DNA from: JAGRGG01 sp965217265
GTDB taxonomy: Bacteria > Pseudomonadota > Alphaproteobacteria > Geminicoccales > Geminicoccaceae
Reading direction: 5' to 3'
Length of the DNA: 64,000 bases
Assembly: GCA_965217265.1 (NCBI GenBank)
Contig: CBDCHP010000013.1
Span: 1 to 64,000 of the forward strand
Part shown: in pieces, positions 7,278-15,839 of the stretch
How the letters are laid out: each line of letters starts with the position of its first letter
Position numbering within the stretch: position 1 is the first letter of the stretch
Program-made: the position numbers and the translations under genes
The notes under the pieces: model-generated
Database searches by the model: none
Told to the model about the DNA's origin: nothing
The model's input: the letters and a program-made list of their open reading frames with translations, nothing else

Positions 7278-8464
7278 GCCCAGAACGCCTCGCCCTGCTC
7301 GCGCAGCATCCGCGCGATCACCATCTCGTGCACCTCGCTCGCGCCGTCGACCAGCCGGGCCTGGCGCGCGTAGCGGTAGATCCATTCGGCGAGCGTGTCC
7401 TTGGCGTAGCCGCGCGCCCCTTGGAGCTGAACGGCGGTATCGGCGGCAAGGTGCAGCGTATCGGCGACCTGCACCTTAGCCATCGAGATCTCCTTGCGCG
7501 CCCGGTCGCCTTGGTCGAGCTTCCAGGCAGCCTTCAAGACGAGCAGCCGGCCGACCTCGATCGCGCTGGCGACGCGACCGAGCTTGATCTGCACGCTCTC
7601 GCGCTCGGCGAGCCGCGTGCCGAAAGCCTCGCGATCGTCGACGTAGGCCTGGGCGATCTCCAGGCAGCGCCGGGCGAGACCGAGCCAGCGCATGCAGTGC
7701 GTGAGCCGCGCCGGTCCGAGCCTGATCTGCGTGACCTTGAGTCCGTCGCCCACGTCGAGCAGCACGTTCTCGTCCGCGATCTCAAGGCCCCTGAAGATGA
7801 GTTCGCAGTGACCGCCGTGCTCTTCGGGGCCCATGATCGGGATCCGCCGCACGATCTCCCAGCCCGGCTGGTCGCGGTCGAAGAGAAAGGCGCTCAACCC
7901 CCGCCGCGGATCGTCCGAGGTCCGCGCGACGAGGATGAAGTGCTGGGCGACACCGGCACCGGTGATGAACCACTTGCGCCCCTCGACGACCCACCCCCCA
8001 TGGCACCGCCGCGCGCGGGTCTGGATCATGCGCGGATCAGAGCCGCCGCCCGGGGCGGGCTCGGTCATGGCGAAGGCGGAGCGCACCCGACCGTCGACGA
8101 TGGGGCGCAGCCAGCGGTCCTGCTGCGTCGGCGTGCCGGCCGTCGCCAGCAGCATCATGTTGCCGTCGTCGGGTGCGGCGGCGTTGAACGTCACCGGGCC
8201 GAAGATCGACCGGTTGGCCTCCTGATACATGACGGCCATGCCGACGCGCGACAGGCCCATCCCGCCCAGCGCCTTCGGCGTCTGCGGCGCCCAGAGCCTA
8301 ACGGTCCTTGCTTGCGCCCGCAATCCCGCCAAACGGTCGAGGCGGATGTTCTCGTGCTCGTCCCAGCCCGAACGATCCTCCTCCAAGGGCAGGATGGCCT
8401 CGGTCACGAAGTCGCGAGTACGCCGACGTAGATCTTCGAGTTCGGACGACAGGTCAAAGTTCAT
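7274..8464 (-). CDS. acyl-CoA dehydrogenase family protein (LvaC / ACAD10-11 type)
   Basis: 396 aa flavoprotein, first gene of the minus-strand operon. It has the ACAD layout: helical N-domain, middle domain with FAMTEPAPGGGSDP and WVVEGRKWFITGAG, and C-terminal helical domain with QLQGARGYAKD and a final RLVDGASEVHEMVIARML. The last segment has Asp (VDGAS) where medium-chain enzymes carry the catalytic Glu; ACAD11-like proteins also depart from the standard here (from memory). Alongside the kinase and DUF6285 genes this suggests a dehydrogenase that handles 4-phosphoacyl-CoA, eliminating phosphate to give an enoyl-CoA. The ATG at 8464 faces a 315-bp divergent region shared with a TetR-type regulator. 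The stop overlaps the kinase start by ATGA. Confidence 0.92.
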   Translation of the reverse strand: MNFDLSSELEDLRRRTRDFVTEAILPLEEDRSGWDEHENIRLDRLAGLRAQARTVRLWAPQTPKALGGMGLSRVGMAVMYQEANRSIFGPVTFNAAAPDDGNMMLLATAGTPTQQDRWLRPIVDGRVRSAFAMTEPAPGGGSDPRMIQTRARRCHGGWVVEGRKWFITGAGVAQHFILVARTSDDPRRGLSAFLFDRDQPGWEIVRRIPIMGPEEHGGHCELIFRGLEIADENVLLDVGDGLKVTQIRLGPARLTHCMRWLGLARRCLEIAQAYVDDREAFGTRLAERESVQIKLGRVASAIEVGRLLVLKAAWKLDQGDRARKEISMAKVQVADTLHLAADTAVQLQGARGYAKDTLAEWIYRYARQARLVDGASEVHEMVIARMLREQGEAFWA

Positions 8465-8779
8465 AGGTATGTCGGCCGTTCAGCGGGGGGCGCTCAAAGG
8501 GCGTACGGTCGCCCCGACGCGGGCATCGGCCACCTTGAGCTTGAGAACGAATTGAAACCCGTTCGCCAAGCAAAATCCCCCCTCTGTCGTAACACCATTT
8601 ATTTTTCGATCGAACGCTCGTTTTATGCTTGCCCCGCCGCTGGCTGTCAACATCTTTCAAGGCTAACTTGCAGGCGGATTTGGCGTCGCTCATGTGGCTT
8701 GCGCGCTGCGGATAGGATAGCCTACCTTGGCAAGACTCCCTGCCAACAGCCGTTGGTTTCTGCGTATACAGGTAGAGAT
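8465..8779. promoter_or_regulatory. divergent intergenic region between the ACAD operon and the TetR gene, with candidate operator
   Basis: 315 bp without a convincing gene. It is AT-richer than its surroundings. A near-palindrome TCGATCGAACGCTCGTTTTA lies at 8606-8625, with CGAACGCTCG at its core (8 of 10 positions symmetric), and is a reasonable TetR-family operator candidate. Promoters for both directions must be here; I do not see a consensus -35/-10 pair good enough to call. The assignment of the operator is inference from position and symmetry only. Confidence 0.4.
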
Positions 8780-9538
8780 ATGAGCCATTTCAAAGATTTT
8801 GAGCACTGGTTTGAGGATGATCGCGCCATCATTTGGCGGCACATCTTCGAAAGCAACCAAGACATTATCAAGGTTAAAAAAGAAAAAATTGCCCTACCGA
8901 ACCTTAGAACGATTATAAATTCTACGCTTGATCTTAGCAATCGCTCAAGTTTCAGAACAATGAGCTTACGCGAATTAAGCCAGGATGCCGGCATCAGCAT
9001 GGGCTCACTCTACTCTTATATCGAGAGCAAGGAGCGCCTCCTCGCGATGATCCTGGGACTGGTGTTCCATCTGGTAAATGAAGTCCTGGACGCGTCCGAG
9101 GGCAAACGCCTTGAACCCAAGGAACGTCTGCGCTGGCTCTTGCGCCGCCACATTTTCCTGACCGAGGTGATGCAGCCCTGGTTCTTCTTCGCCTATATGG
9201 AGGCCAAAGGCTTCGACCGCCGCGGCAAGCGGATGGCGATCGAGAGTGAATTACGCACCCAGGGGCTGATCGCCAGCTGCCTCACCGCAGGGCAGGCCTC
9301 GGGCGTCTTCAGGCCGCTCGATCCGGACATGACCGCGTCCCTCATCAAGCCGTTGCTCCAGGACTGGTACCTGAAGCGCTGGAAGTATCGCGGCAACAAG
9401 ATCATGCCCGATGACTATGCGGCCTGGGTGATCCGCTTCGTCGAGGCGTTCGTCGACCGCGTACGTGCGACCCCACCGCGTGCGCGAGACGGGGGGCTGC
9501 CGGCGCGAGCCGACGCCGAGCACGAGACGTTCACGTGA
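8780..9538 (+). CDS. TetR/AcrR-family transcriptional regulator
   Basis: 252 aa. The helix-turn-helix is RTMSLRELSQDAGISMGSLYSYIESKERLL (residues about 60-90), followed by a helical ligand-binding domain containing HIFLTEVMQPWFFFAYMEAKGF. The N-terminal extension before the HTH is unusually long (about 45 residues) and its codons are AT-rich compared with the rest of the gene, which may point to acquisition or to a diverged N-domain. ATG at 8780 is preceded by AGGTAGAG; the ORF is open upstream to 8552 but that part looks non-coding. Divergent from the ACAD/PQQ operon, which it most likely represses in the absence of an acyl-CoA or related ligand. Confidence 0.88.
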   Translation: MSHFKDFEHWFEDDRAIIWRHIFESNQDIIKVKKEKIALPNLRTIINSTLDLSNRSSFRTMSLRELSQDAGISMGSLYSYIESKERLLAMILGLVFHLVNEVLDASEGKRLEPKERLRWLLRRHIFLTEVMQPWFFFAYMEAKGFDRRGKRMAIESELRTQGLIASCLTAGQASGVFRPLDPDMTASLIKPLLQDWYLKRWKYRGNKIMPDDYAAWVIRFVEAFVDRVRATPPRARDGGLPARADAEHETFT

Positions 9539-10181
9539 GCCGTACAAGGCCGTTGGGTGTTCGTTGCGATGGCCGAGGCCTGCAACGCCAGGGGTGCCTC
9601 GGTCCGATGAGCTGCGCGCGGCAACGATCGCTTTTTCATGAATAAGGAAGCTTGTCCGGCGTCGTGGATTTGGTTCTGGAGCGTGATAGGCTGGGTTGAG
9701 CCTGAAGCGTGAGGATCGCGCCGTCACCTCTTTGCACACTGAGCCGCAGAAGTGCGCTACAAAACGGTCATGGTCTCGCTTGCGCCGAGGCCGAGACGAT
9801 GTGGCCGCGGGTGCGGCTGTCGTGTCCTGCCCCGCCGCGCTGCTGGACCAAATATTCTATGATTGAATTTGGTGGATGAGCCGGGAGGCGGCGTCTCCTC
9901 GGTGGTTCGACGTCACCCAAGAGGACACCGCGCCGTGGAGGATGATAGCGTTGATTGCCTGTCTCGACCAGGATCGAGCTTGATCGACGACCCGCTGCTT
10001 GGTATCTGCGAGCGGGCGCACGGCGATTTGGCCCGATCGCGGTGCGCCGGCCCAAGCTTCGCGACCGCGGCGGCAGCGCCGGGTGGCGAGCGCATCCGCT
10101 TCACCTCGAAGGTGTTGCCGCCGTTTCTCAGACGTCGAGGCGCCGCTTGCCCTAGCTTTACTCTCAAGAGCATTTCCATCG
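9539..10181. other. 650-bp stretch without a recognisable gene
   Basis: No ORF here has credible codon use, ribosome site or family resemblance. It contains a short AT-rich patch (AAATATTCTATGATTGAATTT at about 9849-9869). It separates the TetR gene from two insertion-sequence relics and may be decayed accessory DNA. Confidence 0.5.
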
Positions 10182-10182
10182 C

Positions 10183-11146
10183 CTAGCTGTTCAGTCCCGG
10201 CATCTGATGGATCGGATCGAGCGTGAATCTCTCTGGCTCTGAAGTCCAGACCTTGCAGATGAATTCATAGGGCGTGAGGCCTCTGAGCGTCTTGAGGCGC
10301 CGTGCGAAGTTGTAGGCGGAGACGCAGTCTTCGAGGTGGCGTCGAAGCTGGCGGTGACTGTCGTAGTGAAAGCGCCTGACCGTCGCGTCCTTGATGGTCC
10401 GGTTCATCCGCTCGACCTGCCCGTTCGTCCAGGGGTGCTTGGGCTTGGTCAACCGATGCTCGATGCCCTGTCGCCAGCATGTCCGGTCGAACGGGTGGCC
10501 CCAAAGACGCGCAGTGGGTCCGTCGCGGTTCTTGGGGATGTCGGCGAACTGGACGCCGTTATCGGTCAACACCGTGTGAATCTTGTAGGGTACGGCGGCA
10601 CCCAGCGCTTCTAGGAAGTCTGACGCCGTCCGGGTGGTGGCCCGCTCGACCAGTTGGAAAGGCGAACTTCGAGGTCCTGTCGATCGCAACGTAGAGGTAC
10701 AGCTTGCCTTCGGCGGTCTGCGCCTCGGCCAGGTCGATGTGGAAATAGCCGATCGCATAAGCTTTGAACGTCTTCCTGGCTGGCTTGTCACCCTCGATTT
10801 GGGGCAAGCGGCTGATCCCATGACGCTGGAGACAGCGGTGCAGCGAAGACCGGGTCAGATGCGGGATCGTCGGCTGAAGAGCGTAGAGGCAATCGTCCAG
10901 CGGCAGCAGCGTGTGCCGCCGGAACGCGACGATGATCGCTTCCTCCTCTTCGCCGAGAACGGTGGAACGCGGCGCCTTCGGCCCGGTCTTGAGGTCCTCG
11001 ACGGTCACGCGCTTGCGCCACTTCGCCACCGTCTTCGGATTGATCCCGTAAATCCGGCTCAACTCCGAGGCCGAAGCCTGCGATCGCTGTATCGCAGCTC
11101 GGACCGCGTGCGTGGTCGTGGCGCTCCCGTGTCGAACTTGGCCCAT
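10183..11146 (-). pseudogene. IS481-family transposase, frameshifted
   Basis: The first part starts at ATG 11146 (MGQVRHGSATTTHAVRAAIQ) with a helix-turn-helix (ASASELSRIYGINPKTVAKW), then enters the DDE domain with HIDLAEAQTAEGKLYLYVAI and DRTSKFAF. Around 10660 the frame shifts by one; the rest continues in another frame with QLVERATTRTASDFLEAL, the second acidic segment TDNGVQF and the glutamate-containing TNGQVERMNRTIKDATV, and ends HQMPGLNS. All three catalytic segments survive, so the break is recent or a sequencing indel. The stop codon lies in the CTAG flank just outside the element, as is usual in this family. Confidence 0.82.
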
Positions 11147-11202
11147 AGCGCCTCCTTCCATGCCGTCGAAAAGATCGCACCATGAAACCCTGGGATCAAA
11201 CA
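10188..11202 (-). mobile_element. IS481-family insertion sequence, inactivated
   Basis: A 1015-bp element defined by imperfect terminal inverted repeats: 10188-10210 (TGTTCAGTCCCGGCATCTGATGG) begins TGTT and pairs with 11180-11202 (15 of 23 positions by eye). The flanks CCTAGC (10182-10187) and CCTAGG (11203-11208) differ at one base and fit the CTAG-centred target reported for IS481. The transposase gene inside is frameshifted. The right-hand CTAG is also the left junction of the neighbouring IS5-type element. Confidence 0.65.
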
Positions 11203-11207
11203 CCTAG

Positions 11208-12145
11208 GCTTCAAACTCAATCAGGTTGGTGAGGAGCATAGAGAACCTATCTTTTCGAGCACGTTGGCAGCCGCGTGAGGTAGAGATGAGCAGCCTGTTT
11301 TGGCTGAGCGGTGCCCGATGGGCCACGATAACCGTTCCTGCCCAAGAACCAGCCGGGTGCTCGACGCGTGGACGATCGCCGGGTGATCTCGGGCATCGTC
11401 CACGTCCTCAAGTCGGGCTGCCGCTGGCAAGACTGTCCACCGGCTTACGGCCCGCCGACCGCCATCTACAACCGCTTCCACCGCCCTCGGCCGTCTGCTG
11501 ACGGCCGCCCTTCGGGTCGGATTAGCGGCTGCTGCCGCTGATGGCCGATCAAGGGCTTTTGGCGGCGGATGCTCGCCGCTCTCGCCCAAGCCGGCTGGGT
11601 CAAGGAGAGCGCGTGCCTGGACAGCAGCTACGTCAAGGCGCACCGCTGCGCGCACAGCGGCAAAAGGGGGCGCAGGCGCAGGCGATCAGCCGTTCACGTG
11701 GCGGCATGACAGCCAAAACCCACATGCTCACCGATGTCATCGGCCGGCCCGCGGTCATCCACCTCACGTCCGGCAACCGCAGCAATGTGCGGGCGGCCAA
11801 GACGGTGCTGGCCAAAGCGCCCGGACCGATCCGGCGCCTGATTGCCGACCGGGGCGAAGCCTGTCCTCCGGCCGGCGAAGCCGGAACGGGGGGATGCCAA
11901 TTGGCCGCGCAAAGCGTTGCGCGAGCAAAATACCGTGCCGATCATCCCCGGCCGCAAGCACCGCAAGCGTCCCATCCGCTACGACAACCAGCGCTATCGC
12001 GACCGTTGGTGGATCGAGGCAAGCTTTGCCAGGCTCAAGGACTTCCGCCGCGTGGCGACGCGCTGCGACAAGCCCGCCGCCAACGACGCCTCAGCCGTGG
12101 CGCTTGCTTTGCTCATCGCCTGCTGGCTCTGATCGGGTTTGGAGC
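11208..12145 (+). mobile_element. IS5-family insertion sequence, decayed
   Basis: A 938-bp element. The left end GGCTTCAAACTCAATCAG (11207/8-11224) and right end CTGATCGGGTTTGGAGCC (12129-12146) are inverted repeats differing at three positions. Both ends are bordered by CTAG (11204-11207 and 12146-12149), the target duplication typical of the IS5 group. The transposase inside is broken by several frameshifts. Confidence 0.65.
11286..12132 (+). pseudogene. IS5-family transposase remnant, multiple frameshifts
   Basis: Starts at ATG 11286 with MSSLFWLSGARWATI, the standard N-terminus of alphaproteobacterial IS5-type transposases. Pieces of one protein follow in three frames: the DDRRVISGIVHVLKSGCRW region, then CLDSSYVKAHRC, GGMTAKTHMLTDVIGRPAVI, RLIADRG and finally PRKALREQNTVPIIPGRKH and RYRDRWWIEASFARLKDFRR with the last catalytic Glu. 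Frame changes occur near 11345, 11400-11560 and 11860. It cannot make a functional transposase. Confidence 0.8.
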
Positions 12146-12254
12146 CTAGTTCGATGGGCGTTGACGGCGCTGCCACGACCCCGACGCGCCGAAACTTTCG
12201 GCTACAACGGTGCGCCGTCTCGCCGCGACTTGGCAGCAAGAACACGAGCGCTGG

Positions 12255-12585
12255 CAGGGCCGCACCCGACCCTGCGCCTTGTCCGCAACCTCACGCAACT
12301 GTACCGCCTCAAGGTTAGGGCGCTGCACGACGCGCTCGCCGCCGAAGACGGCCCGAAGGTTTGCGAGGCGATCTAAGCGCTGGTCGAGGCAACCGTGCTG
12401 AGTAGCTGAGGAAGGACAGGCTCGCAATTGAGGTTCAGGGCGATATCGCCGCCGTACTGCACCCGGCAGCGGCGCGAGAGGGCTGTGGCGACTACACCCA
12501 CGACAGTAAAAACTCGGCACACGATCTGCGGCCGAGCTTACGGGAGGACCTACACTGCAAGTGCAGGCGCTTGGTCGGCGAGTAA
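12255..12585 (+). pseudogene. C-terminal remnant of a large serine recombinase
   Basis: Fragments in two frames match the coiled-coil and C-terminal part of serine integrases: NLTQLYRLKVRALHDALA, an interrupted ALVEATVL, then LAIEVQGDIAAVLHPAAARE and a tail ending CKCRRLVGE with TAA at 12583-12585. Two in-frame stops and at least one frameshift separate the pieces. The reading frame ends 2 nt before the attL repeat of the tRNA-fMet island, the position where serine recombinases of tRNA-targeting islands usually stop. It is probably the scar of an older integration at the same site. Confidence 0.55.
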
Positions 12586-12587
12586 AG

Positions 12588-12626
12588 CTGGTTGCGGGGG
12601 TAGGGTTTGAACCTACGACCTTCAGG
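12588..12626. repeat. attL-like copy of the tRNA-fMet 3' half
   Basis: 39 bp identical, except for one base (G at 12605, A at 20786), to 20769-20807, the 3' half of the tRNA-fMet gene including CCA, acceptor and T arm and the anticodon-stem 3' strand. Identity ends abruptly on both sides. With the intact tRNA at the other end it bounds an 8.2 kb integrated element. Confidence 0.85.
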
Positions 12627-12773
12627 ATGAGGTAGCTACCATAGATTACGCTTGCCTACGCCTGTTCGCGCTGAACAGCGTTATTTAGCCTTTTTATAGC
12701 AGGTTAGCGTGATAGCATCAACGCCTAGCCCTTCCCCATCCTCGCCGATTGCGCCACATTATGTTTCCTATAT

Positions 12774-12796
12774 GCTTCCTGCAGCCGACAGGAAGC
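12774..12796. repeat. inverted repeat directly upstream of the integrase
   Basis: GCTTCCTG (12774-12781) and CAGGAAGC (12789-12796) form a perfect 8-bp inverted repeat with a 7-nt spacer, 14 nt before the integrase ATG. It could be an integrase arm site, an operator or a translational hairpin; the sequence does not decide. Confidence 0.45.
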
Positions 12797-12809
12797 ACGG
12801 GAAACGCTC

Positions 12810-13960
12810 ATGCCGAAGCTCACCAAGCGCACCGTCGAGACGGCCCTGCCGCAGGCTTTAGACTTCTTCCTTTAGGATGACGAGTTGAAGGGCTTCGGCG
12901 TGCGCGTCTGGCCGAGCGGCCGGCGCGCCTACCTCATCCAGTACCGCGCCGGCGGTTCCACGCGCCGCGTCGGGCTCGGCACGCACGGCAATGTCACCGC
13001 TGAGGAAGCTAGGAAGCGGGCGCGCGAGATGCTGGGCAGCATCGCCGGCGGCGCCAACCCGGCCGAGGCGCTGCACACGCACCGGCGCGCGCCGACCGTG
13101 GCGGCGCTGGGTGCGCGCTTCCTCAAGGAGCACGTCGCGCACCGCTGCAAGCCGAGCACGCAGGCCGAGTACCGCCGCAGCGTCGAGATGTTCATCAACC
13201 CGCGCATGGGCACGCTTAAGGTGCCCGACGTGCGGCGCGCGCACGTGCAGGCGCTGCACGACGACCTGCGCCGCATCTCCTATCAGGCCAACCGCACGCT
13301 CGGGGTACTTTCCAAGATGTTCAACCTCGCCGAAGGCTGAGGCCTGCGCCCGGACGGCTCGAATCCCTGCCGGCACGTCAAGAAGTACCCGGAGAGCAAG
13401 CGCGAACGCTTCTTATCGGCCGAAGAGTATCAGCGGCTTTGGGCAACGCTCGAGGAGGTGCAAGCCGAGCAGCCGGGATTGGCGGCGGCGGTCGCCGCGA
13501 TCCGCCTTCTCGCGTTGACCGGGTGTCGGCTCGGCGAAGTTCAGCAGTTGCGCTGGGAGCACGTCCGCGAGACGACGCTGGCCCTACCGGACGGCAAGAC
13601 GGGCGCACGGCGGGCTACCTAAGTCCCGAGGCGGCGGCCGTGCTGCGAACGATCCCAAGGCTGCCAAGCAACCCTTACGTGATCACCGGCAAGATTGAGG
13701 CCGGTTGTCTCACCGACCTGCAAAAGCCCCGGCGGCGCATCCGAGCGCGCGCCGGGCTCAAGGACGTGCGCCTGCACGACCTGCGGCACTCGTTCGCCTC
13801 GGCGGCGGTCGCCAACGGCGAGAGCCTGCCGATGATCGGCAAGCTGCTCGGACACAAGCAGGTGCAGATTACCGTACGCTACGCGCACCTCGCCGACGAC
13901 CCAGTGCACGCCGCCGGGGCGCGCACCGCGGCGCGCATCATCGGCCCCGTGCCGCGTTAG
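12810..13960 (+). pseudogene. tyrosine-recombinase integrase of the tRNA-fMet element, with two stops and a frameshift
   Basis: P4/DUF4102-type phage integrase. The reading starts MPKLTKRTVETALPQ at ATG 12810. An in-frame TAG (12873-12875) stands where homologs have Trp (FFL-stop-DDELKGFGVRVW). After the Arm and core-binding domains a TGA (13338-13340) again replaces a Trp (AEG-stop-GLRPDGSNPCRHV). The catalytic domain follows: Arg in ALTGCRLGEV, HDLRHSFAS, LGHKQVQITVRYAHL with the Tyr nucleophile. A net one-base frameshift near 13610 (KTGAR/YLSPEAAAV) separates the first Arg from the rest. All catalytic residues remain but the gene cannot be read straight through. Sequencing error could explain the indel, less easily the two stops. 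Confidence 0.85.
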
Positions 13961-13970
13961 GAGGGTCGGC

Positions 13971-14645
13971 ATGATGAATACCTGGAAGCTCTGGGAACGC
14001 GGCATCTGGCTCTCCCGCGCACCCGTGATTTGCGCCAGCAAGGCGAAGCGGGAGCGGCACCGTCAGTTGCAGGAGGTCGGTGGCTTCCTGCCGATGCTGC
14101 AGCGATGGGCGGAACGGGTGCAAGCCAAAACGCCGCTAGCTGAAGCGGTTGCCCCGGTGCCGGAGGCAGACGAGCTGCGGCAGCTCACCAACGAGATGCA
14201 GCGGGACATCGTGAGATGGGTTCAAGATGGCAAGCTGAAGGCGTACGGCTTCGGCGTGCCGCGGCGGCCGGAGGATGCGCCGCAGCCGGTGCCGTTGGAT
14301 TTGTGGAGCGGCACGATCGGCTGGGGGAGATCTATCCTTGCGGCCAACGGGTTGAGGATGGAAGGCGTCCGTTTGCTGCTTCTTGAGTCGGACAAACACC
14401 TTCGCGGCGGCCGGTCGCCCGGCCGTCCCAGCCGTGAAGCACAGATCCTCGAAGCGTTCGACACGCTACAGGCCAGCGGGCAGGTAGATCGAACCCGACC
14501 TATGGCTCACCTCTTCGAGCCCATCCGGCAACTCGTGAGGGACAAGCACCCAACGAATAAGACCGATCAAGGTCTGAACGACAAGACGATTGCCAGGGTC
14601 ATCCGAGAGCGGTTCGTCGAAAGGGACAAAACTCAAAATTCCTGA
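13971..14645 (+). CDS. island protein of unknown function
   Basis: 224 aa, cytoplasmic, no signal or membrane segment. Start ATG 13971 follows AGGAGGG, immediately behind the integrase. The N-terminus is basic (SKAKRERHRQL), the middle holds DIVRWVQDGKLKAYGFGVP, and the C-terminal third has a Gly/Arg-rich linker (RGGRSPGRPSREAQILEAF) and a segment NDKTIARVIRERF that looks like a winged-helix or DNA-binding helix. I do not recognise a named family. Its place between integrase and AlpA-like gene suggests an excision or element-control role; this is inference. Confidence 0.65.
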   Translation: MMNTWKLWERGIWLSRAPVICASKAKRERHRQLQEVGGFLPMLQRWAERVQAKTPLAEAVAPVPEADELRQLTNEMQRDIVRWVQDGKLKAYGFGVPRRPEDAPQPVPLDLWSGTIGWGRSILAANGLRMEGVRLLLLESDKHLRGGRSPGRPSREAQILEAFDTLQASGQVDRTRPMAHLFEPIRQLVRDKHPTNKTDQGLNDKTIARVIRERFVERDKTQNS

Positions 14646-14725
14646 GCCTATTTTAAGTCGTTTTTTGTCCTCGCGAACTGCTCCATGCTTCGCCCCAGTT
14701 CGATGATCGCAAGACGGATGAAGCC

Positions 14726-14971
14726 ATGGAACACGAGCGTACCGCCGGATCGCATCCTGAACAGGACCACCTCGACCGGCTCATCGACGAGCAGCAAGCG
14801 GCCATGTTCCTCGGCTACAGCATCCGCGCCCTGCAGAACTGGCGCGTGCGCGGCGGCGGGCCGCGCTTCGTCAAAGTGTCCGCCCGCTCGGTCCGCTACC
14901 GGCGCAAGGACCTGATCGCCTGGAGCGAGGACCGCCTCGCCTCGAGCACCTCCGACGTGCGTCACCCCTGA
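14726..14971 (+). CDS. AlpA/excisionase-like helix-turn-helix protein
   Basis: 81 aa with a MerR/HTH_17-type DNA-binding domain: DEQQAAMFLGYSIRALQNW then RVRGGGPRFVKVSARSVRYR and RKDLIAWSEDRLA, the usual AlpA pattern (LG-x-S-x-R-x-L-x-x-W, GP-x-F-x-K, RY-x-x-DL-x-x-W). Proteins of this size next to a tyrosine integrase act as excisionases or as regulators of the integrase. The ribosome site is weak (GGATGAAG). Start codon ATG at 14726. Confidence 0.8.
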   Translation: MEHERTAGSHPEQDHLDRLIDEQQAAMFLGYSIRALQNWRVRGGGPRFVKVSARSVRYRRKDLIAWSEDRLASSTSDVRHP

Positions 14972-15395
14972 CGTCGCGCCCGTGTGCCCCCGTCCGTTGC
15001 AGTCCACCTCACGACGGCGTACCGGTCGCGGCGCGTGCCGACCGGTGCGCCGTCCGGTGCGGACCAGGCGCACACGGGTTCGGTCCGGTCGCCCGACCGG
15101 CCGACGTACAGTTCCGAACCGGCCGGACGGGGGCCGGTCCTCCGTCCGGCCCCCGTCCGCGACACGCCCACCACCCGTTTTGGCCTTGCGGGGCTGGCCG
15201 CACCGCAAGGTGTTTTGGGGCCGAACATGGTCCGAAAAACGGAAAGGGGGGTGCGGTGTTGACCGCACCCCCCTCCCCCGCCGCCGTGGCCGGCGAGCGG
15301 GCGGCTCCATCCACAGTTCGAGGGCGCTCGGCCCCAAAACGCAAAGCGGCCTCGGCGCGAAGCGCGCCGCCGACCGTCCGACCATGGAGCGACCC
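14972..15395. other. GC-rich non-coding region with iteron-like and hairpin elements
   Basis: 424 bp without a gene. The left half repeats short motifs of the form (G/A)(T/A)CCGGT(C/G)(G)C several times between 15020 and 15140. An inverted repeat CCTTGCGG/CCGCAAGG spans about 15184-15212. A perfect 12-bp stem GGGGGGTGCGGT with loop GTTG lies at 15246-15273. There is no T-run behind it, so it is not an ordinary terminator. The region precedes DUF736 and the Rep_trans gene and is a candidate replication or transfer origin. Confidence 0.5.
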
Positions 15396-15773
15396 ATGAC
15401 CGTCATCGGCACCCTCTACACCCACGAGGACGCCAAGGGTTACAAACAGTTGCGCGGCCAGATCCAGACCCTCGACCTCGACCTGCCGATCTGGCTCGAA
15501 CCCCTGGCCTCGCGCGCCACGCCGGGCTCGCCGCACTTCCATGTGCTCGCCAAGGGCCGCGGCGGCAAGCCGGTCCAGGTCGGCTCCGTCTGGCGCAAGC
15601 AACTGACCCGCGGCCCGCGCGCCGGCGAGGAGTTCTTCAGCCTCACCCTCGACGATCCGGGCTTCGCCGCCCCGCTCAACGTCGCCGCCTTCAAGGCCGA
15701 GCGGCCGGGCGAGTGGGAGATTACTTGGCGCCGCCGGCAGGACCGGCAGCCGGCCGAAGCCGAGCAGGGATGA
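15396..15773 (+). CDS. DUF736-family protein
   Basis: 125 aa. Starts MTVIGTLYTHEDAKGYKQL and has the DUF736 layout: N-terminal IGT, a region on F/G-x-G-x-I-x-T-L (RGQIQTLDLDLPIWL), PHFHVLA, VGSVWRKQL and LTLDDPGFAAPLNVAAF. DUF736 proteins are common on plasmids and integrative elements of alphaproteobacteria, often near replication or transfer genes; their function is unknown. The ATG at 15396 has GGAG at -10; an upstream in-frame ATG at 15384 has none. Longer open frames to 14982 look non-coding. Confidence 0.82.
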   Translation: MTVIGTLYTHEDAKGYKQLRGQIQTLDLDLPIWLEPLASRATPGSPHFHVLAKGRGGKPVQVGSVWRKQLTRGPRAGEEFFSLTLDDPGFAAPLNVAAFKAERPGEWEITWRRRQDRQPAEAEQG

Positions 15774-15776
15774 ATT

Positions 15777-15811
15777 TGCAGAGGGGGGTTCCCGTAACAC
15801 CCCCCTCTGCA
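15777..15811. repeat. perfect 13-bp hairpin upstream of the rep gene
   Basis: TGCAGAGGGGGGT (15777-15789), loop TCCCGTAAC, ACCCCCCTCTGCA (15799-15811), fully complementary. It sits between the DUF736 stop and the rep start, 29 nt before the latter. TTT follows, so it may terminate transcription from DUF736; it could equally be the nick-site hairpin recognised by the Rep protein. Confidence 0.6.
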
Positions 15812-15839
15812 TTTACACGGGCGTGGGTGGGCGTAGGCC

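Noticed and set aside
9768..10055. 95-codon minus-strand ORF near the IS481-type element
   Set aside because: Arg/Pro-rich, no ribosome site, not part of either insertion sequence.
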